From the NCBI GenBank assembly GCA_963974475.1, contig CAXBCR010000039.1, positions 1 to 18,201 on the forward strand: 18,201 nt of DNA, written 5' to 3'. Made by a program: the position numbers and the translations under genes. Below are positions 1 through 8,323 of the stretch, one piece after another (positions within the stretch are counted from its first letter, which is position 1; the number at the start of each line of letters is the position of its first letter). The notes under the pieces are model-generated. The model had not been told where the DNA came from, did no database searches, and saw only the letters and a program-made list of their open reading frames with translations. This stretch comes from CAJXZP01 sp963974475. GTDB taxonomy: Bacteria > Bacteroidota > Bacteroidia > Flavobacteriales_G > Salibacteraceae.

Positions 1-3000
1 CTGCGAAATCATCAAATGCAAATCCTTCACCAGTTACCGAACCATCTGATCCGAAACCAACTCTTAATTTAACATCCGATTGTCCACCTAAGAATCCTGC
101 ATCAATCGTTGCTATTTTCCAGCCAAATGATTCATTTCCATAACGTCCTGCCCATCCTGGCAAGTTAGCCATACCATTAATTTGATCTTCGTTATACCAG
201 TTCACACCGTCTCCAATGTTTCCTAATAAATACCAAGTAGCTCCACCATCCGTTGAGAAATGAACGTTAGCACCATCCCAACTTGTTTCGGTATTCCAGT
301 TCACTTTCAATTGAATTTGAGGTCGAACTAAATTACTGAAGTCAAAACATGGTCCATTCACCAATGAAAACTCACCGTTATTGTATGATCCTGTTAAACC
401 TCCTGTAACGAAACAATTGGTATCTGAAAACGCTCCAGTGATATTGGTTTTATTTGGATTTCCAAATGCCCATGTTCCGCTAGTTCCATTATCAATATTC
501 CAACCTTCTTGTCCTGTTGCAAAGGTTGCAATGTAAGGATACGTTGAAATATTGTAGGTCTTAGCTACATCCACTTGAGATGAATCATTGGTAGTGTTAC
601 TATCACCTGTCAATAAAGTGTACCCTTCAATGTTTGTTGACCCTACTCCAAATACAGAGGTAGTAGTAAACGTATATATCATGGTATCACCTGGTTGAAT
701 TGTTCCTGTAACTGTTTCCGGTGCGATTGCAGTAGTATCAAAGATATATCCTACTTGGAAATTCGACTGTGCCGCTGTTCCTAAGTTGAATATTTCAATA
801 GTAATACTATCTGAACCTGTGCCACAAACATCGCCAACGTTATTTACAGAAACAACGGATAAGTCATTCGCAAACGTATCTTCGATACGGATATCATCTA
901 ACGACATATCTCCGTAACCACCTGAACCTCTTACAGCAGTGAATCTAACCTGTGCAGTTGTTGTTAAACCTGTTAAATACAAGTCTTTCAATAACCAAGG
1001 GTCGCTTGCTGCAGCCTGTTGTTGTCCTACAATTGAATCAACGGTAGTCCACGATGTTCCATCATTAATTTGAATCAGCATGGTTCCCATGGTTGATCCG
1101 TACATGTGGTACATAAACTTCAATCGTGGAGATGCCATAGTAGATACATCTACCATTGGAGATGTTAATGAAACCATATCTCCTTGACTTCCATAAGAAG
1201 ACTCTAAGAAGAAGAAACTTGTTCCGCTAAACGCTCCGGAAGGTCCTGTTAAATAACCTGGTCCTGCTCCGCTTTGATCTACATTCCAGTTATATGCATA
1301 ACCTAAAGCACCATCTTGTTGCCAACAGTTACCGATTGCACCTTGTCTGGTTGCTCCGTGTGCTTCCACATCATCCATAAATGGTGCTGCAAAAACACTA
1401 CAATTGGTTACAAATTCGTAAGGACCACTCCATAATGAAGTATCTCCAGGTCCACAAATAGATCTTACGTAAAATTCGTATGATTCGTTTGCGGTTAATC
1501 CTGATAACATATGTGGATTAGTTGTAGTAGTTGCAGATGTTCCTGTTCCTTGTACAAATCCATATAAGTCATACTCAATTTCCCATTGCGTGGCTGATCC
1601 ATTTTCTGTCCAACCTAAGTTTGCCGTTACATCAGTTACTACTGAAGTAGGACTGTTTGGTTCTGGACAATTTGGAGTTACTTCCCAAACTACATCATCC
1701 ACATATACGTAATCGTAATTGGCGGTATATAAAGGATGCATTGCAATAAACATATCCGTTCCAGTGTATCCATTAAAATATACAGTATACTCTGCATAAT
1801 TTGGAGACATCGTAATGGTATCATACGGTGTAAATGTATTGGCATCAACAGGGTTACCCATTGTTCCTATTACCATATCATAACTGTCTGGACTTTTTGC
1901 ATAAAAACGAGTTCTATGCGTTCCGGCTGACAAGTTATTTACTGCTGGATATACCAAATTCATTTCTGAATTCGCATCTGCCGCATCATAAAAACGTACA
2001 TGACGGTTTCCTGAATTTGGAGACGTATATCCGTAGGTGTAAACCGTTCCATAAGATTGCGTTTTATACGTAGAAGTAAAACACCCTGGACTTTGAACAT
2101 ACGTAGAGTATGTATCAAAATTATCGGTAAATGCTGCTACTGGTGCACATCCCATATCAAATTCATATGGTCCTGCCCATGTAGAAGTATCTCCTGCTGT
2201 AGTTGAACATCTTGCTCTTACGTAAAACTCATACGAGTTTCCGGAAGCTAACCCTGTTGCAGTATAACTTGCTGTTGTTGTTGCAGCAGTTGTTCCTGTT
2301 CCTTGTGTAAACCCTGTAAGACCATATTCTACATCCCAATTGGTTGCTGAGTTAATCTCAGTCCATGATAAATTGGCGGTTGTTACAGATGTAATAGTAC
2401 CCAATAAATCTACTGGAGGTAAACAACTTGGAGTTGCTTCCCAAACTACATCATCAATATATATATAATCATATGTTGCTGTATAATTCGGTTTAAAGGT
2501 AACATACGCATCGGTACCTGTATACGAACCGAAATCTACATAATATTCTGCATAATTTCCACCAGGTGTAATAGTATCAAATGCCGTAAATGTTGATGAA
2601 TCCGAAGGATCAGTCATTGTTCCAATTACTACATCATCCCCATTCGTACCTTTCATATAGAAACGAATTCTATGGGTATTTAATGCGGTATTACTTACCG
2701 GCTTGGTAGACAAATATAATCCTGCAGCAGGATCATTGTAGTTATACATACGCATGTGACGGTTTCCAGAATTTGGAGTACTGTACGCATAGGTCTCAAT
2801 TTTTAGCGATGTAGGATATGCACTGGTTGTATTGATAGATGCTGTCCAACAAGTTGGCATTACATACGCAGCGTATGAATCAAAATCTTCAACAAAATCA
2901 GTTACTGCAGCACATGCTGTAGTAAAGTTATACGGTCCTACCCATACAGATGTATCTCCTGCGCCACATACTGAACGTACATAGAAAGAATAATCTGTTC

Positions 3001-5983
3001 CTGCAGTTAATGTTGTTAACACATACGGATTCGCAGTGGTAAATGCAGTTGTTCCTGATCCAGGAGCAAATCCATTCAAACCATATTCTACTTCCCATTG
3101 GGTTGCAGCTCCTTGTTCTGTCCAGTTCAAATTAACCGTTCCTAATGCTGGAAGAGAAACTCCCATTGCAATTGGAAATGGACAAGAAGGCATTGCTTCC
3201 CATACGATATCATCTAAATACGTGTAATCATAGGTACTTGCATGAACAGTATAGAACGCTAAATAATTTCCGGTATCTGCATACTGGTCAAAATTAACAG
3301 TATACTCGGTATACGTTCCTGTTGGCACTATTGTATCATACGGAGTAAATGTAGCTGAATCCGTTGGATCTGCCATAGTTCCTACAATAATAGGATTTGC
3401 ATCACTATCTTTTGCGTAAAAACGTACACGGTGATCTAATGAATCAAAATTGCTGATTTCTGGAGATGCTAAAATCATTACCGCATCAATCTGATTTGAA
3501 TTGTACATTCTTATATGTCTAACTCCAGTGTTTGGATTAGAATACTGATAGGTTTGTACAGATGGATTAGTACTCGTTGAAAAAGCTGTACCTGTCCAAC
3601 AATCAGCCATACTATAAGTTGCTGTTCCTTCAAACCCTTGTACAAAATCAGTTACCTGTGCACAAATAGTAGAGAATGGAATTGGTCCTGTCCATGCAGA
3701 AGTATCTGCATTCGGAGCTGTGCCACAAAATGATCTAACATATACGTCATAATTAGTTGCAGCGCTCAATCCAGTTAAGGTAGTAGAATCTACCGCTGAA
3801 AGGGAACGAGTTCCTGAACCTACAATGTATCCTTGAGTTCCATATTCTACTTGGTAACTGGTAGATGTTCCTGTCCAATTTATATCCGCAGTATATGCAC
3901 CCGGCATAGCTGTTACGCCAGTAGGACGTGGACAAGCCACACAACCTTCAACACGAATTAAATCTACAGCAACATTACAATTATAGTTTGATGTTGCCGC
4001 TTTATATTGAAAGCCCAAATATATTTGTTGACCTACGTAGGCATCTAAATTTACCCCAACAGATGCCCAAGGCTGAGTTGCTGATGTTTGGTATTGACCA
4101 ATATTTTGGAATACTTGAGTCCATGGACCAGTTGGAGTCGATCCTACTAATACATTAAATGTATCAATATCTGCTCCATACGCATGTAAGAAAAACGAAA
4201 GTTCTGCTGAGGTAGTTACATTAGTTAAATCTACCATTGGAGAAACAATATTAGCTACCGTAGTTGCATTATATGAACTTCTCCATTCTAAGTGACCAGA
4301 TCCACTATAAGATGCGGATGGTCCTGATACAGTTGGATACGCATTACCATAGTATGGCATCGCCCAATTTCCACTTCCACCATATTGGGTGAAATCTCCT
4401 GTCCAGCCAGTAGTACCTATTTCTAAATCTTCTTCAAAAACATAACTTGGTCCTCCGGTAGTACAACTTACACCTGCTGGTGGTACAAAATCAATACGGA
4501 AAGAATATGGTCCTGTCCATAATGAAGAATCGCCTGCGCCACAAATAGCACGAACGTAAAATTCGTAATCCAAGTGAGCAGTTAATCCAGTTACAGGCTG
4601 TGGATTAGTAGTAGTAAGAACAGTATTCGCACCACTTCCTACTGTAAATCCAGCAGTATCATATTCTACTTCCCATTGGGTAGCTGAACCCATTTCCGTC
4701 CAATTAAATGTTCCTGCTGTTAATGAGCTAGGATTCATTGATAAATTTTCTGGCCATGGACAGGTTGGAATTGCTTCCCACGCGATATCATCTACATAAG
4801 TAGTTTGATATGTTCCAGAACGTAAAAAACGCATAGTAACATAATTATCTGTACCTGTATAAGTATTGTAATCAACCGTATATTCGGTATACACATTACT
4901 AAGTGTAATGGTATCCATTGCGGTAAACGTAGACGAATCGTTTGGATTCGACATAGTTCCCATTACAATTTGATTAGATGCAAAATCTTGCGCCCAGAAA
5001 CGTGTTCTGTGGGTACCTGCTCCTAATGTAGTTACCGCAGGATATGATAAATACATCGCTGCATTTACATCATTAGAATTACTTGCTCTAATATGTCTTA
5101 TTCCACTATGTGGTGTACCGTATTGGTAGGTTTCAATTGCTACATAATTGGTTATTAAAGAAGCTTCAATTACAGTATAACATGGAGGAGTAATGTAAGT
5201 TCCATACGCTTCCATATCATCAAAGAAGTCAGATACTGGTGTACAGGTTGTTGTAAACGACATTGGACCCACCCAATAAGATGAATCTGTTGCGTTACAT
5301 GCTGTTCTTACCCAATATTCATAATCCGTTTGAGGAGTTAATCCTGTAATGGTATCCGGATTATTAGTAAATACAGTATCTGTACCTGAACCTAAGGTAA
5401 ATCCTAAAGGACCATACTCCACTTCCCAAGTGGTAGCTGAACCGTTTTCTGTCCATCCTACAATCGCATGATCATGCGCTGCATTTACCATCAATGCTGA
5501 TGGTGCTGGACATGTGTTATCTACTATTTGAATATCGTATGACAAACAGCTTGGAGCTGCCCATGAAGATACGATAACATAATAAGTAGTTCCACCGGTT
5601 AGCGATAATCCAGAAACAAACCGGTCGTTTGAACCGGGTCCTGTTACGGATCCTAAACAGTTACCTGATGAAGTAGTATCATCTACCACAAACAATCCTG
5701 CAAAATTATCACCAATATTAGTGATACCAATTTGCATGTTTGGCATGGTGGTACCCGGTGTGAAAGAGTAAATTTTCTCTTCACCCGACATGAAGTTACC
5801 CACACATGCAATATCTGCCGTGGTATAGTTATTCCCAAATCCACACGTGGTTTCTCCAGTCACCAAGAATGGCAACGATAGAACCGTATCCGAATTTGAA
5901 AATGTTGAACCAGCCTGCGCAAATGCAAACTGTCCCATTGTCAAAAACCCTAAAAGGGTTAGAAATAGTTTAATTTTTTTCAT
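1..5983 (-). CDS. Giant secreted FN3-repeat modular protein (C-terminus outside window)
   Basis: The frame is open from the ATG at 5983 to the window edge, giving 1994 complete codons with no stop; the frame was checked at the conserved TGG and TGT codons of every repeat. Residues 1-22 form a signal peptide (MKKIK, hydrophobic core, AFA then Q23). Residues 23 to about 155 resemble a pre-peptidase C-terminal type beta domain. Six FN3 domains begin at C158, C408, C684, C934, C1187 and C1439, with the recurring pattern W-T-E-x-G-S-A-T-x-W-x-V-E-Y, then Y-E-F-Y-V-R and C-G-x-G-D-(T/S)-S. Each is followed by a beta-sandwich module. Residues 1703 to about 1811 look like a CARDB or APHP domain, and another sandwich module starts near 1812. 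Proteins like this in Bacteroidota are usually exported by the type IX secretion system and carry a C-terminal sorting domain, but that end is not visible. An adhesin or surface-binding role is inference. No catalytic domain is seen. Confidence 0.9.
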   Translation of the reverse strand, partial: MKKIKLFLTLLGFLTMGQFAFAQAGSTFSNSDTVLSLPFLVTGETTCGFGNNYTTADIACVGNFMSGEEKIYSFTPGTTMPNMQIGITNIGDNFAGLFVVDDTTSSGNCLGSVTGPGSNDRFVSGLSLTGGTTYYVIVSSWAAPSCLSYDIQIVDNTCPAPSALMVNAAHDHAIVGWTENGSATTWEVEYGPLGFTLGSGTDTVFTNNPDTITGLTPQTDYEYWVRTACNATDSSYWVGPMSFTTTCTPVSDFFDDMEAYGTYITPPCYTVIEASLITNYVAIETYQYGTPHSGIRHIRASNSNDVNAAMYLSYPAVTTLGAGTHRTRFWAQDFASNQIVMGTMSNPNDSSTFTAMDTITLSNVYTEYTVDYNTYTGTDNYVTMRFLRSGTYQTTYVDDIAWEAIPTCPWPENLSMNPSSLTAGTFNWTEMGSATQWEVEYDTAGFTVGSGANTVLTTTNPQPVTGLTAHLDYEFYVRAICGAGDSSLWTGPYSFRIDFVPPAGVSCTTGGPSYVFEEDLEIGTTGWTGDFTQYGGSGNWAMPYYGNAYPTVSGPSASYSGSGHLEWRSSYNATTVANIVSPMVDLTNVTTSAELSFFLHAYGADIDTFNVLVGSTPTGPWTQVFQNIGQYQTSATQPWASVGVNLDAYVGQQIYLGFQYKAATSNYNCNVAVDLIRVEGCVACPRPTGVTAMPGAYTADINWTGTSTSYQVEYGTQGYIVGSGTRSLSAVDSTTLTGLSAATNYDVYVRSFCGTAPNADTSAWTGPIPFSTICAQVTDFVQGFEGTATYSMADCWTGTAFSTSTNPSVQTYQYSNPNTGVRHIRMYNSNQIDAVMILASPEISNFDSLDHRVRFYAKDSDANPIIVGTMADPTDSATFTPYDTIVPTGTYTEYTVNFDQYADTGNYLAFYTVHASTYDYTYLDDIVWEAMPSCPFPIAMGVSLPALGTVNLNWTEQGAATQWEVEYGLNGFAPGSGTTAFTTANPYVLTTLTAGTDYSFYVRSVCGAGDTSVWVGPYNFTTACAAVTDFVEDFDSYAAYVMPTCWTASINTTSAYPTSLKIETYAYSTPNSGNRHMRMYNYNDPAAGLYLSTKPVSNTALNTHRIRFYMKGTNGDDVVIGTMTDPSDSSTFTAFDTITPGGNYAEYYVDFGSYTGTDAYVTFKPNYTATYDYIYIDDVVWEATPSCLPPVDLLGTITSVTTANLSWTEINSATNWDVEYGLTGFTQGTGTTAATTTASYTATGLASGNSYEFYVRARCSTTAGDTSTWAGPYEFDMGCAPVAAFTDNFDTYSTYVQSPGCFTSTYKTQSYGTVYTYGYTSPNSGNRHVRFYDAADANSEMNLVYPAVNNLSAGTHRTRFYAKSPDSYDMVIGTMGNPVDANTFTPYDTITMSPNYAEYTVYFNGYTGTDMFIAMHPLYTANYDYVYVDDVVWEVTPNCPEPNSPTSVVTDVTANLGWTENGSATQWEIEYDLYGFVQGTGTSATTTTNPHMLSGLTANESYEFYVRSICGPGDTSLWSGPYEFVTNCSVFAAPFMDDVEAHGATRQGAIGNCWQQDGALGYAYNWNVDQSGAGPGYLTGPSGAFSGTSFFFLESSYGSQGDMVSLTSPMVDVSTMASPRLKFMYHMYGSTMGTMLIQINDGTSWTTVDSIVGQQQAAASDPWLLKDLYLTGLTTTAQVRFTAVRGSGGYGDMSLDDIRIEDTFANDLSVVSVNNVGDVCGTGSDSITIEIFNLGTAAQSNFQVGYIFDTTAIAPETVTGTIQPGDTMIYTFTTTSVFGVGSTNIEGYTLLTGDSNTTNDSSQVDVAKTYNISTYPYIATFATGQEGWNIDNGTSGTWAFGNPNKTNITGAFSDTNCFVTGGLTGSYNNGEFSLVNGPCFDFSNLVRPQIQLKVNWNTETSWDGANVHFSTDGGATWYLLGNIGDGVNWYNEDQINGMANLPGWAGRYGNESFGWKIATIDAGFLGGQSDVKLRVGFGSDGSVTGEGFAFDDFA
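880..5512 (-). repeat. Six tandem FN3 plus beta-sandwich coding units
   Basis: Each unit starts at a Cys-Pro that opens an FN3 domain of about 90 residues ending in F-T-T-x-C, followed by a second module. Unit starts are residues 158, 408, 684, 934, 1187 and 1439, so spacings are 250, 276, 250, 253 and 252 residues. Type A modules follow FN3 1, 3, 4 and 5. They carry D-x-(M/F)-(E/D)-x-Y, (R/N)-H-(I/M/V)-R and end in D-D-(I/V)-(V/A)-W-E-x-x-P-x-C. Type B modules follow FN3 2 and 6; they are longer and MAM-like, with S-P-M-V-D-(L/V) in the middle and D-(L/D)-I-R-(V/I)-E at the end. The order is F-A-F-B-F-A-F-A-F-A-F-B. DNA similarity is also visible between units, for example around 1685-1730 and 2440-2485, which points to duplication within the gene. 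Confidence 0.85.
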
Positions 5984-6020
5984 AAAAAAATTTTAATTTT
6001 TAATAGTTATTCTTGTTAGA

Positions 6021-6066
6021 CTGGTGGCTTTTTTTGTTGTAAAGCGTTTCTGGCTCTCACCAGAAA
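6021..6066 (-). promoter_or_regulatory. Leader hairpins upstream of the giant gene
   Basis: TTTCTGG (6047-6053) and CCAGAAA (6060-6066) form a perfect 7-bp inverted repeat with a 6-base loop. CACCAG inside its right half (6058-6063) can instead pair with CTGGTG at 6021-6026, so the two structures exclude each other. They lie 38-83 bases upstream of the start codon, in the probable 5' leader. No U-run follows, so this is not an intrinsic terminator. A regulatory role is inference. Confidence 0.3.
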
Positions 6067-6294
6067 TAGTAATATCAAGTCCCCAAACCAATGGCAGGTA
6101 CCTTCCGATTGTTATGTTTATTTTTTCTCTCTTACCTTTTTATCCATTTTTTTATTTCACACCCATTTTTTTTTACAAAAGTTTCCTTCTGCACAAAAAA
6201 CCATCCTAATAAATGATGATTCTAAAAATTAATAAAAAATGGATGGAAACGAATTTTTCAATTTAAAATGGCAAAACAGTATAATTCAGTCCCG

Positions 6295-6316
6295 AACTTT
6301 GTTCAAGTACAAAGTT
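6295..6316. other. Perfect 8-bp inverted repeat
   Basis: AACTTTGT (6295-6302) and ACAAAGTT (6309-6316) are exact reverse complements around a 6-base spacer. The site lies mid-way between metK and the giant gene and has no adjacent T-run. It could be an operator or a transcript hairpin; the sequence does not decide. Confidence 0.3.
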
Positions 6317-6590
6317 GCCAAACCGCTATTTTACGCTAATCAAAATCTACTTTAATTCAGTGAAAATCAAAATTTTACTCGTTAATACCCATTTTTTAAG
6401 GCTGGCAATTTAGTGCTTTTTTTTTACGTCCAAAAATTTATTTTACTGTTTAAAATCACAGGCTACATAAAACACCCTTCCTGTTCTATTTAACCTACTC
6501 ATTTACTGATGTAAACCGCCAACAAAAAAATAATTCATCACAAAAAAAAATTATGATTATCAACCTTAAAAAAAAGAGGTATGCAAGCAT

Positions 6591-6625
6591 AAAAAAAAGC
6601 CTAATCCGATTTCGAATTAGGCTTT
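6591..6625 (-). terminator. Intrinsic terminator of metK
   Basis: A perfect 10-bp stem is formed by AAAGCCTAAT (6596-6605) and ATTAGGCTTT (6616-6625). Read on the minus strand, the hairpin ends in a run of eight T (6598-6591). It starts 26 bases past the metK stop codon. There is no matching T-run on the plus strand, so it serves metK only and separates it from the giant gene downstream. Confidence 0.88.
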
Positions 6626-6651
6626 ACCTATGCTATGTATTGCATTAAAAT

Positions 6652-7923
6652 CTAAAGCAGCTTTTTTATTTCAACCACTTTATTCAATTTTTCCCAAGTG
6701 AATAATTCCACCTCCGTTTCAATCAGTTCTCCACTTAATGTATGGAATTGCTTCGTCTTATGCTCTGGCGTTCTACCCATGTGCCCATAAGCAGCAGTTT
6801 CTGAATAAATTGGATTACGCAATCCCAAATCACGCTCAATGATACCTGGACGCAAATCAAATACTTTGGTAATTATCTTGGCAATATCGGAATCAGATAA
6901 TCCATGTTTGGCCGTTCCGTAGGTGTTTACATTAATTCCTGTAGGCTCAACAACCCCAATAGCATAACTAACTTGTACTAATACCTGCTTAGCTACACCT
7001 GCTGCCACTAAATTTTTAGCAATCCAACGAGTCGCATACGCTGCAGATCTATCCACTTTACTCGGGTCTTTTCCAGAAAATGCTCCTCCACCATGGGCTC
7101 CTTTTCCGCCATAGGTATCTACAATAATTTTCCGTCCCGTTAAACCGGTATCCCCATGAGGACCACCAATTACAAATTTTCCAGTAGGATTGATATGATA
7201 CTTGATATTATCTGTAAATAAGGACTGAATATGTTCCGGTAATTTCGCAATTACACGTGGAATCAAGATTTCAACAATATCTTTCTTGATTTTATCGGTC
7301 ATCTGTTTTTCCGCATCCTTTGGGTTGTTTGCGTCAATAACAAATTCGTCATGTTGGGTAGAAATTACAATGGAGTCAATTCTAACCGGTTTGTGATCGT
7401 CATTATACTCAATGGTAACTTGCGATTTGGCATCGGGTCTTAAATACTTAATATCCGTAAGCTCTCTTCGCATATCTGCTAGCTCCATCAATAATAAGTG
7501 AGATAAATCCAACGCCAGTGGCATATAATTTTCGGTTTCATCTGTAGCGTAACCAAACATCATCCCTTGATCACCCGCACCTTGCTCTTCTAGATTTCCT
7601 CGATCCACACCCTGATTAATATCTTGCGACTGACCATGAATAGCTGTTAAAACACCACATGAATTAGCATCAAATTGATATTCGCTTTTGGTATAGCCTA
7701 TACGCGCAATGGTTTCACGCACCACTTTTTGAATATCCACGTAAGCATCCGTTTTAACTTCTCCCGCTACCACTACCTGTCCGGTGGTGACTAAGGTTTC
7801 ACATGCTACTTTTGAATTTTTATCAAAGGCTAAAAATTGATCTAATAATGCATCGCTAATTTGATCTGATACTTTATCCGGATGCCCTTCGGACACTGAT
7901 TCGGAAGTAAATAAATATGACAT
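6652..7923 (-). CDS. metK: S-adenosylmethionine synthetase (methionine adenosyltransferase)
   Basis: This cytosolic enzyme makes S-adenosylmethionine from methionine and ATP, releasing phosphate and pyrophosphate. The 423-residue product has the family landmarks in order: the N-terminal F-T-S-E-S-V-S-E-G-H-P-D-K (residues 5-17, with catalytic H14 and D16), the signature G-A-G-D-Q-G with D118, and the phosphate-binding loop G-G-G-A-F-S-G-K-D at 278-286. Length and domain order are normal. I start at the ATG at 7923 because homologues begin just before S-E-S-V-S-E-G-H-P; an in-frame GTG at 7947 would add only an unconserved 8-residue extension. The gene is single, with a terminator 26 bases downstream. 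Its long leader contains a SAM-II-like riboswitch, so expression is probably repressed when S-adenosylmethionine is abundant. Confidence 0.97.
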   Translation of the reverse strand: MSYLFTSESVSEGHPDKVSDQISDALLDQFLAFDKNSKVACETLVTTGQVVVAGEVKTDAYVDIQKVVRETIARIGYTKSEYQFDANSCGVLTAIHGQSQDINQGVDRGNLEEQGAGDQGMMFGYATDETENYMPLALDLSHLLLMELADMRRELTDIKYLRPDAKSQVTIEYNDDHKPVRIDSIVISTQHDEFVIDANNPKDAEKQMTDKIKKDIVEILIPRVIAKLPEHIQSLFTDNIKYHINPTGKFVIGGPHGDTGLTGRKIIVDTYGGKGAHGGGAFSGKDPSKVDRSAAYATRWIAKNLVAAGVAKQVLVQVSYAIGVVEPTGINVNTYGTAKHGLSDSDIAKIITKVFDLRPGIIERDLGLRNPIYSETAAYGHMGRTPEHKTKQFHTLSGELIETEVELFTWEKLNKVVEIKKLL

Positions 7924-7954
7924 AATTTTTATTTGACTGAAAAACACTGTTACA

Positions 7955-8020
7955 AAAGGTTACCAATAACCCTTCAAAATTGTTTCGCAATATTTAATTT
8001 AAAAATGATGGAAAGGGTCT
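7955..8020 (-). promoter_or_regulatory. Likely expression platform of the metK riboswitch
   Basis: Two exclusive pairings can be drawn in the RNA. In one, AAGGGUUA (7974-7967) pairs with UAACCUUU (7962-7955) across a UUGG loop: 8 bp with one G-U. In the other, GACCCUU just after the aptamer (8019-8013) pairs with AAGGGUU (7974-7968): 7 bp with one G-U. The short hairpin ends about 32 bases before the metK start and is followed by UU only, so control of translation or a weak attenuator is more likely than a classical terminator. The pairings are read by eye. Confidence 0.45.
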
Positions 8021-8082
8021 TTTAGCTTACAGTTTAGCATTTTTTAGAATGTGGTTGCAAGCGTTCAAATCCCTCCACGCGG
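8021..8082 (-). ncRNA. SAM-II-type riboswitch upstream of metK
   Basis: The minus-strand RNA carries the conserved SAM-II blocks in order: CGUGG (8079-8075), GAUUUG (8071-8066), GCUUGCA (8062-8056), CCAC (8054-8051), an A-rich linker, then GCUAAA. GUGG and CCAC form stem P1. GCUAAA occurs twice, at 8037-8032 and 8026-8021. The first lies 12 bases after P1, the spacing I recall from alphaproteobacterial members. The second lies beside UGUAAGC (8031-8025), which can pair with GCUUGCA in the loop over 7 bp (one G-U) as a pseudoknot. SAM-II aptamers bind S-adenosylmethionine and control methionine or SAM genes, and metK directly downstream fits. The family is assigned from remembered consensus, not from a model search. 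Confidence 0.75.
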
Positions 8083-8090
8083 CAAAAATA
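8083..8090 (-). promoter_or_regulatory. Putative metK promoter -7 box
   Basis: TATTTTTG (8090-8083) is an exact match to the Bacteroidota -7 consensus TAnnTTTG. It ends at the 5' edge of the riboswitch, so transcription would begin at about the first P1 nucleotide and give a leader of roughly 150 bases. No clear TTG -33 element is seen at the usual spacing. Confidence 0.5.
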
Positions 8091-8294
8091 GGCAATAATT
8101 TACATTCACTTAATCCTGACCTACAAAAATTATCTATTCCTTTATTAGTAAAAAACATTGCATTCCATATATGGTAGTTACATGATGAGTTTGATTTTAT
8201 ACCTAAAAAACCAAACCCCTCAAAAACGTAAAAAAATACATCTTAAGCACTCAAAAAATATAAACTCTACCCCTAATCGAGAAAGGTAAATCAT
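8091..8294. other. Divergent intergenic region between metK and kynU
   Basis: I see no gene here. The notable element is the 10-bp palindrome CCATATATGG at 8165-8174, a possible operator site. A 35-codon plus-strand frame (8182-8289) ends just before the kynU promoter box and has a Lys/Asn-rich composition typical of chance translation of A-rich DNA. Confidence 0.5.
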
Positions 8295-8302
8295 TACATT
8301 TG
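8295..8302 (+). promoter_or_regulatory. kynU promoter -7 box
   Basis: TACATTTG exactly matches the Bacteroidota -7 consensus and lies 21 bases before the ATG at 8324. A start a few bases downstream would leave a leader of only about 15 bases. The box contains the in-frame TTG at 8300, so that codon is probably upstream of the transcript and cannot be the start. No good -33 TTG is visible. Confidence 0.6.
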
Positions 8303-8323
8303 ACGCATAAACCAACGAAGCAG

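Larger units (their letters stand above)
5984..6590. other. AT-rich intergenic region, no gene seen
   Basis: This stretch separates two minus-strand genes and contains long A and T runs. I see no credible coding frame: the one longer plus-strand frame (6024-6209) is low-complexity Phe-rich translation without family features. Two hairpins are listed separately. A weak promoter candidate for the giant protein gene is TTG at 6091-6089, a 17-base spacer, then TACTATTT at 6071-6064 on the minus strand. It matches the Bacteroidota consensus only partly. The start codon at 5983 is preceded by A/T-only sequence rather than a Shine-Dalgarno motif, as is usual in this phylum. Confidence 0.6.

Noticed and set aside
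1736..4158. Several 60-80 codon frames on either strand within the giant gene
   Set aside because: They overlap the continuous, clearly repetitive FN3 reading frame and carry no features of their own.
880..5512. Regular repeats as a possible CRISPR or satellite array
   Set aside because: The period is about 750 bases, repeats are diverged and protein-coding throughout, and there are no short identical repeats with unique spacers.
6024..6209. 61-codon plus-strand frame in the region between the giant gene and metK
   Set aside because: It is a Phe/Pro/Tyr-rich low-complexity translation of T-runs and crosses the leader hairpins of the giant gene; no coding features.
7924..7947. In-frame GTG at 7947 as metK start
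   Set aside because: It adds 8 residues not expected in MetK; homologues begin close to the S-E-S-V-S-E-G-H-P-D-K motif, which fits the ATG at 7923.
8062..8076. Plus-strand sequence GTTCAAATCCCTCC resembling a tRNA T-arm and 3' end
   Set aside because: The bases before it cannot form the 5-bp T-stem, and no acceptor, D or anticodon arms are present. The stretch is the complement of the GAUUUG part of the SAM-II-like aptamer.
8182..8289. 35-codon plus-strand frame upstream of kynU
   Set aside because: It lies upstream of the kynU promoter box, is Lys/Asn-rich from A-rich DNA and has no promoter or family features of its own.
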